DNA of 64,000 bases from Rhynochetos jubatus (taxonomy: Eukaryota > Chordata > Aves > Eurypygiformes > Rhynochetidae), in assembly GCA_027574665.1 (NCBI GenBank), contig CM050657.1, positions 26,721,408 to 26,785,407 of the forward strand, written 5' to 3'. Shown piece after piece: positions 62,301 to 64,000 of the stretch. Both the position numbers and the translations under genes were made by a program. The notes beneath the pieces are model-generated. The model was not told where the DNA came from, did no database searches, and was given only the letters and a program-made list of their open reading frames with translations. Within the stretch, counting starts at the first letter, position 1; each line of letters begins with the position of its first letter.

Positions 62301-64000
62301 GGTGACCATAAACAGGACGGAATAGGGAAAGTGTTATTTTTGTTTTGATTGGAAACATCCGGGAAGATGCCCGAGTGCCACCGTATTCGGGTGGTTCAAC
62401 ATCCCGGGGGCAGTTGGTGACTGTGCATCTCCAGCCGTAATTTCAACGGGAAGAGCATACAAGGCTCTTGCCTTCCGAATGCCGGACCACGTGCTGTTGC
62501 CGTCCTCAAATAAATGGTGCTTTAAGACCTTGGGAAACTAAACAACCAGCCCAGCGTGGGAAGGGCAGCAGGGGTTCTGGTACCCACGGACCGCGCCGCT
62601 GCCACGCTGCCTCGGTGATGGGCGTTTTGAAGCGCCCCAGTCCTGCATCCCACGCATCCCGCGCAGCTGGACTCTTACGCCAGTGGTTTTGCTTTCTGTA
62701 CCTCAAAAAAATAACTCCAAGGGCTTGCAGCGGTAGAAACCCGACGCTGGCCTGTTCTTGAGGGAGCAAAGCAAAGTGACAGCTTTCCAGTTACAATCGA
62801 TCGGAGCGAGGCCTGCCTTGTGTCGGACCCGGGCGGATGCTCATCCCTGAGGGGGAGGCATGGGAGTGCTGTGCGGGAGCGGGGCTGAGCTACATGACAC
62901 TGAGGGGCTTTTCGGGAAGGAGGGAGCCTATGGAGGACTCGTCAGCGCTGAGGGAGCTGGAGCATCCCAGCAGGGAAACGGGAGGTTTTAAGCTTTGCTG
63001 GTAGTGCTGCACCTTGAGCAAAATCCATGCCTGCCCTCATTTAAAAATTCCTTTATAATTGCGGGTTTGGCAAGAGGCTCATCTGTTTACAAGGGCAGAC
63101 AGGCAAGAATGCGCTTCTGGGAGTGCTAACAGCATCTCCACCGCCGGGAACAGCTAAGATCCCGCTCCTGGGTGCGCAGTAGGGTAAAAAAATTTTAGAT
63201 TCAGATTCTCTCTTTGCCAGCTCCTCCTACTGGGTAAAAAAGGTCCAGAAAAGCAGTTTTTCTCACAGAAATCAGAGCAATCCCTCCTCTTCCCATCTTT
63301 TCCTTAGTTTAACAGGCGAGGGAGGAAAATCATTCATTCTGTGCCGCTAAATGCCTTTGTAAAGTGTTGCTCACCCACCTCTTCTGGGTGTTTGGAAAAT
63401 CAAACCTCTGCCCGTGCGTTCAGCCGCGCTGGAGGAATGCATTTACCAGAAAGCCATTAAATATTTCTGTTGTGAAAAAGTCCCCTCGTTCCTGCCCGAC
63501 TAGAAATGAAGTTCTCATAAATAATTCATTTTAGACTGGGACCAAGCATGGTAGTAGTCAACTGTCGTGCCTCGGTGATAAAGACACAATCCTGAGAAGA
63601 GGACGTGATGTCTGCGGTGAGCTTTGGCAGGGGTTTCGTGGTCAGAGTACCAACTCTGCTGCCTCCTGAGGGATGTCAGGACGGCAGCACGGGGAAACCT
63701 GCTGTACTGCTTTTTGTCTGGCTGCTCTCATACAGGTGGTTTTGTCAGGGGTTACCTCCCGCCTCCCTTCCCGGCCTTGCGGTCGACAACAATCAAGTTC
63801 TCAAAACGCCTTATTTGCCTCTGTTAATAAATTAGGTTTTAACTATGTGTTTGCCTCGGGCGCTCATCTATGAGCCAGATCGCGGAGGCTCGGGCAACGA
63901 ATTTGTCCTTGATGTATTCCTGCCCGGCGGTGCCTGCCTCTCGCCGCGGTCGGCAGGGATCACGGCACACGTACCGCGTCCCGCAGCTCTGTGCTTCCCT
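59301..64000 (+). other. SGPP2: SGPP2 intron 4 (5' part, runs off the right edge)
   Basis: Starts with GTAAGG at 59301. I looked for a DVLGG-type start of the last exon after an AG acceptor and found none, and no long frame shows the hydrophobic C-terminal half of SGPP2. The sequence is of mixed composition with no recognised repeat family. The open frames seen, up to about 230 codons at 61241-61933 on the minus strand, have no recognisable domains. Confidence 0.75.

Noticed and set aside
59301-64000. Last exon of SGPP2
   Set aside because: No frame begins with the DVLGG block after an acceptor, and no long hydrophobic C-terminal frame exists. The exon must lie to the right of the window.

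Overview
This window is vertebrate nuclear DNA and almost certainly from a bird. It has split genes with GT/AG introns, CpG islands at gene starts, CR1 LINE copies (including the typical avian CR1 3' end) and solitary LTRs of types common in bird genomes. Nothing prokaryotic is present: no operons, CRISPR arrays or phage genes. I cannot tell the species.

Two genes can be supported. The first is an intronless RING-finger E3 ligase gene on the minus strand (8298-9137). It encodes 279 residues with an N-terminal C3HC4 RING and two C-terminal membrane segments, and lies in a strong CpG island. The second is the 5' part of SGPP2 (sphingosine-1-phosphate phosphatase 2) on the plus strand. Exons 1-4 lie at 27732-27944, 42654-42812, 56538-56717 and 59211-59300. 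They join in phase 0 throughout and carry all three phosphatase signature motifs. The last exon lies beyond the right edge. The two genes are divergently oriented, with about 18.6 kb between their start codons.

Region by region: 1-1190 is a CpG-rich edge with a purine-rich tract and looks like the flank of another promoter outside the window. In other vertebrates SGPP2 lies next to PAX3, so a PAX3 upstream region is a reasonable guess, but no PAX3 coding sequence is visible. 1.2-7.9 kb is gene-free and holds an ancient MIR/CORE-SINE-like relic. 7.9-9.6 kb is the RING-gene island. 9.6-27.5 kb is intergenic, with an old LINE relic, a solo LTR, a long TTCC-type microsatellite, a second LTR-like block and a CR1 tail. 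27.5-64 kb is SGPP2, whose introns contain a CR1 tail, a roughly 1.2 kb LTR and a roughly 3.1 kb degraded CR1 with remnants of both ORFs.

I found no convincing new biological system. The points most worth a second look are an out-of-frame upstream ATG overlapping the RING gene start, a G-quadruplex/GC-box cluster at the SGPP2 promoter with an in-frame upstream ATG, the CR1 copy that has lost its 3' end and its catalytic residues, the LTR-like block at 21.4-22.5 kb, and several AT-rich stretches that look like conserved regulatory elements.
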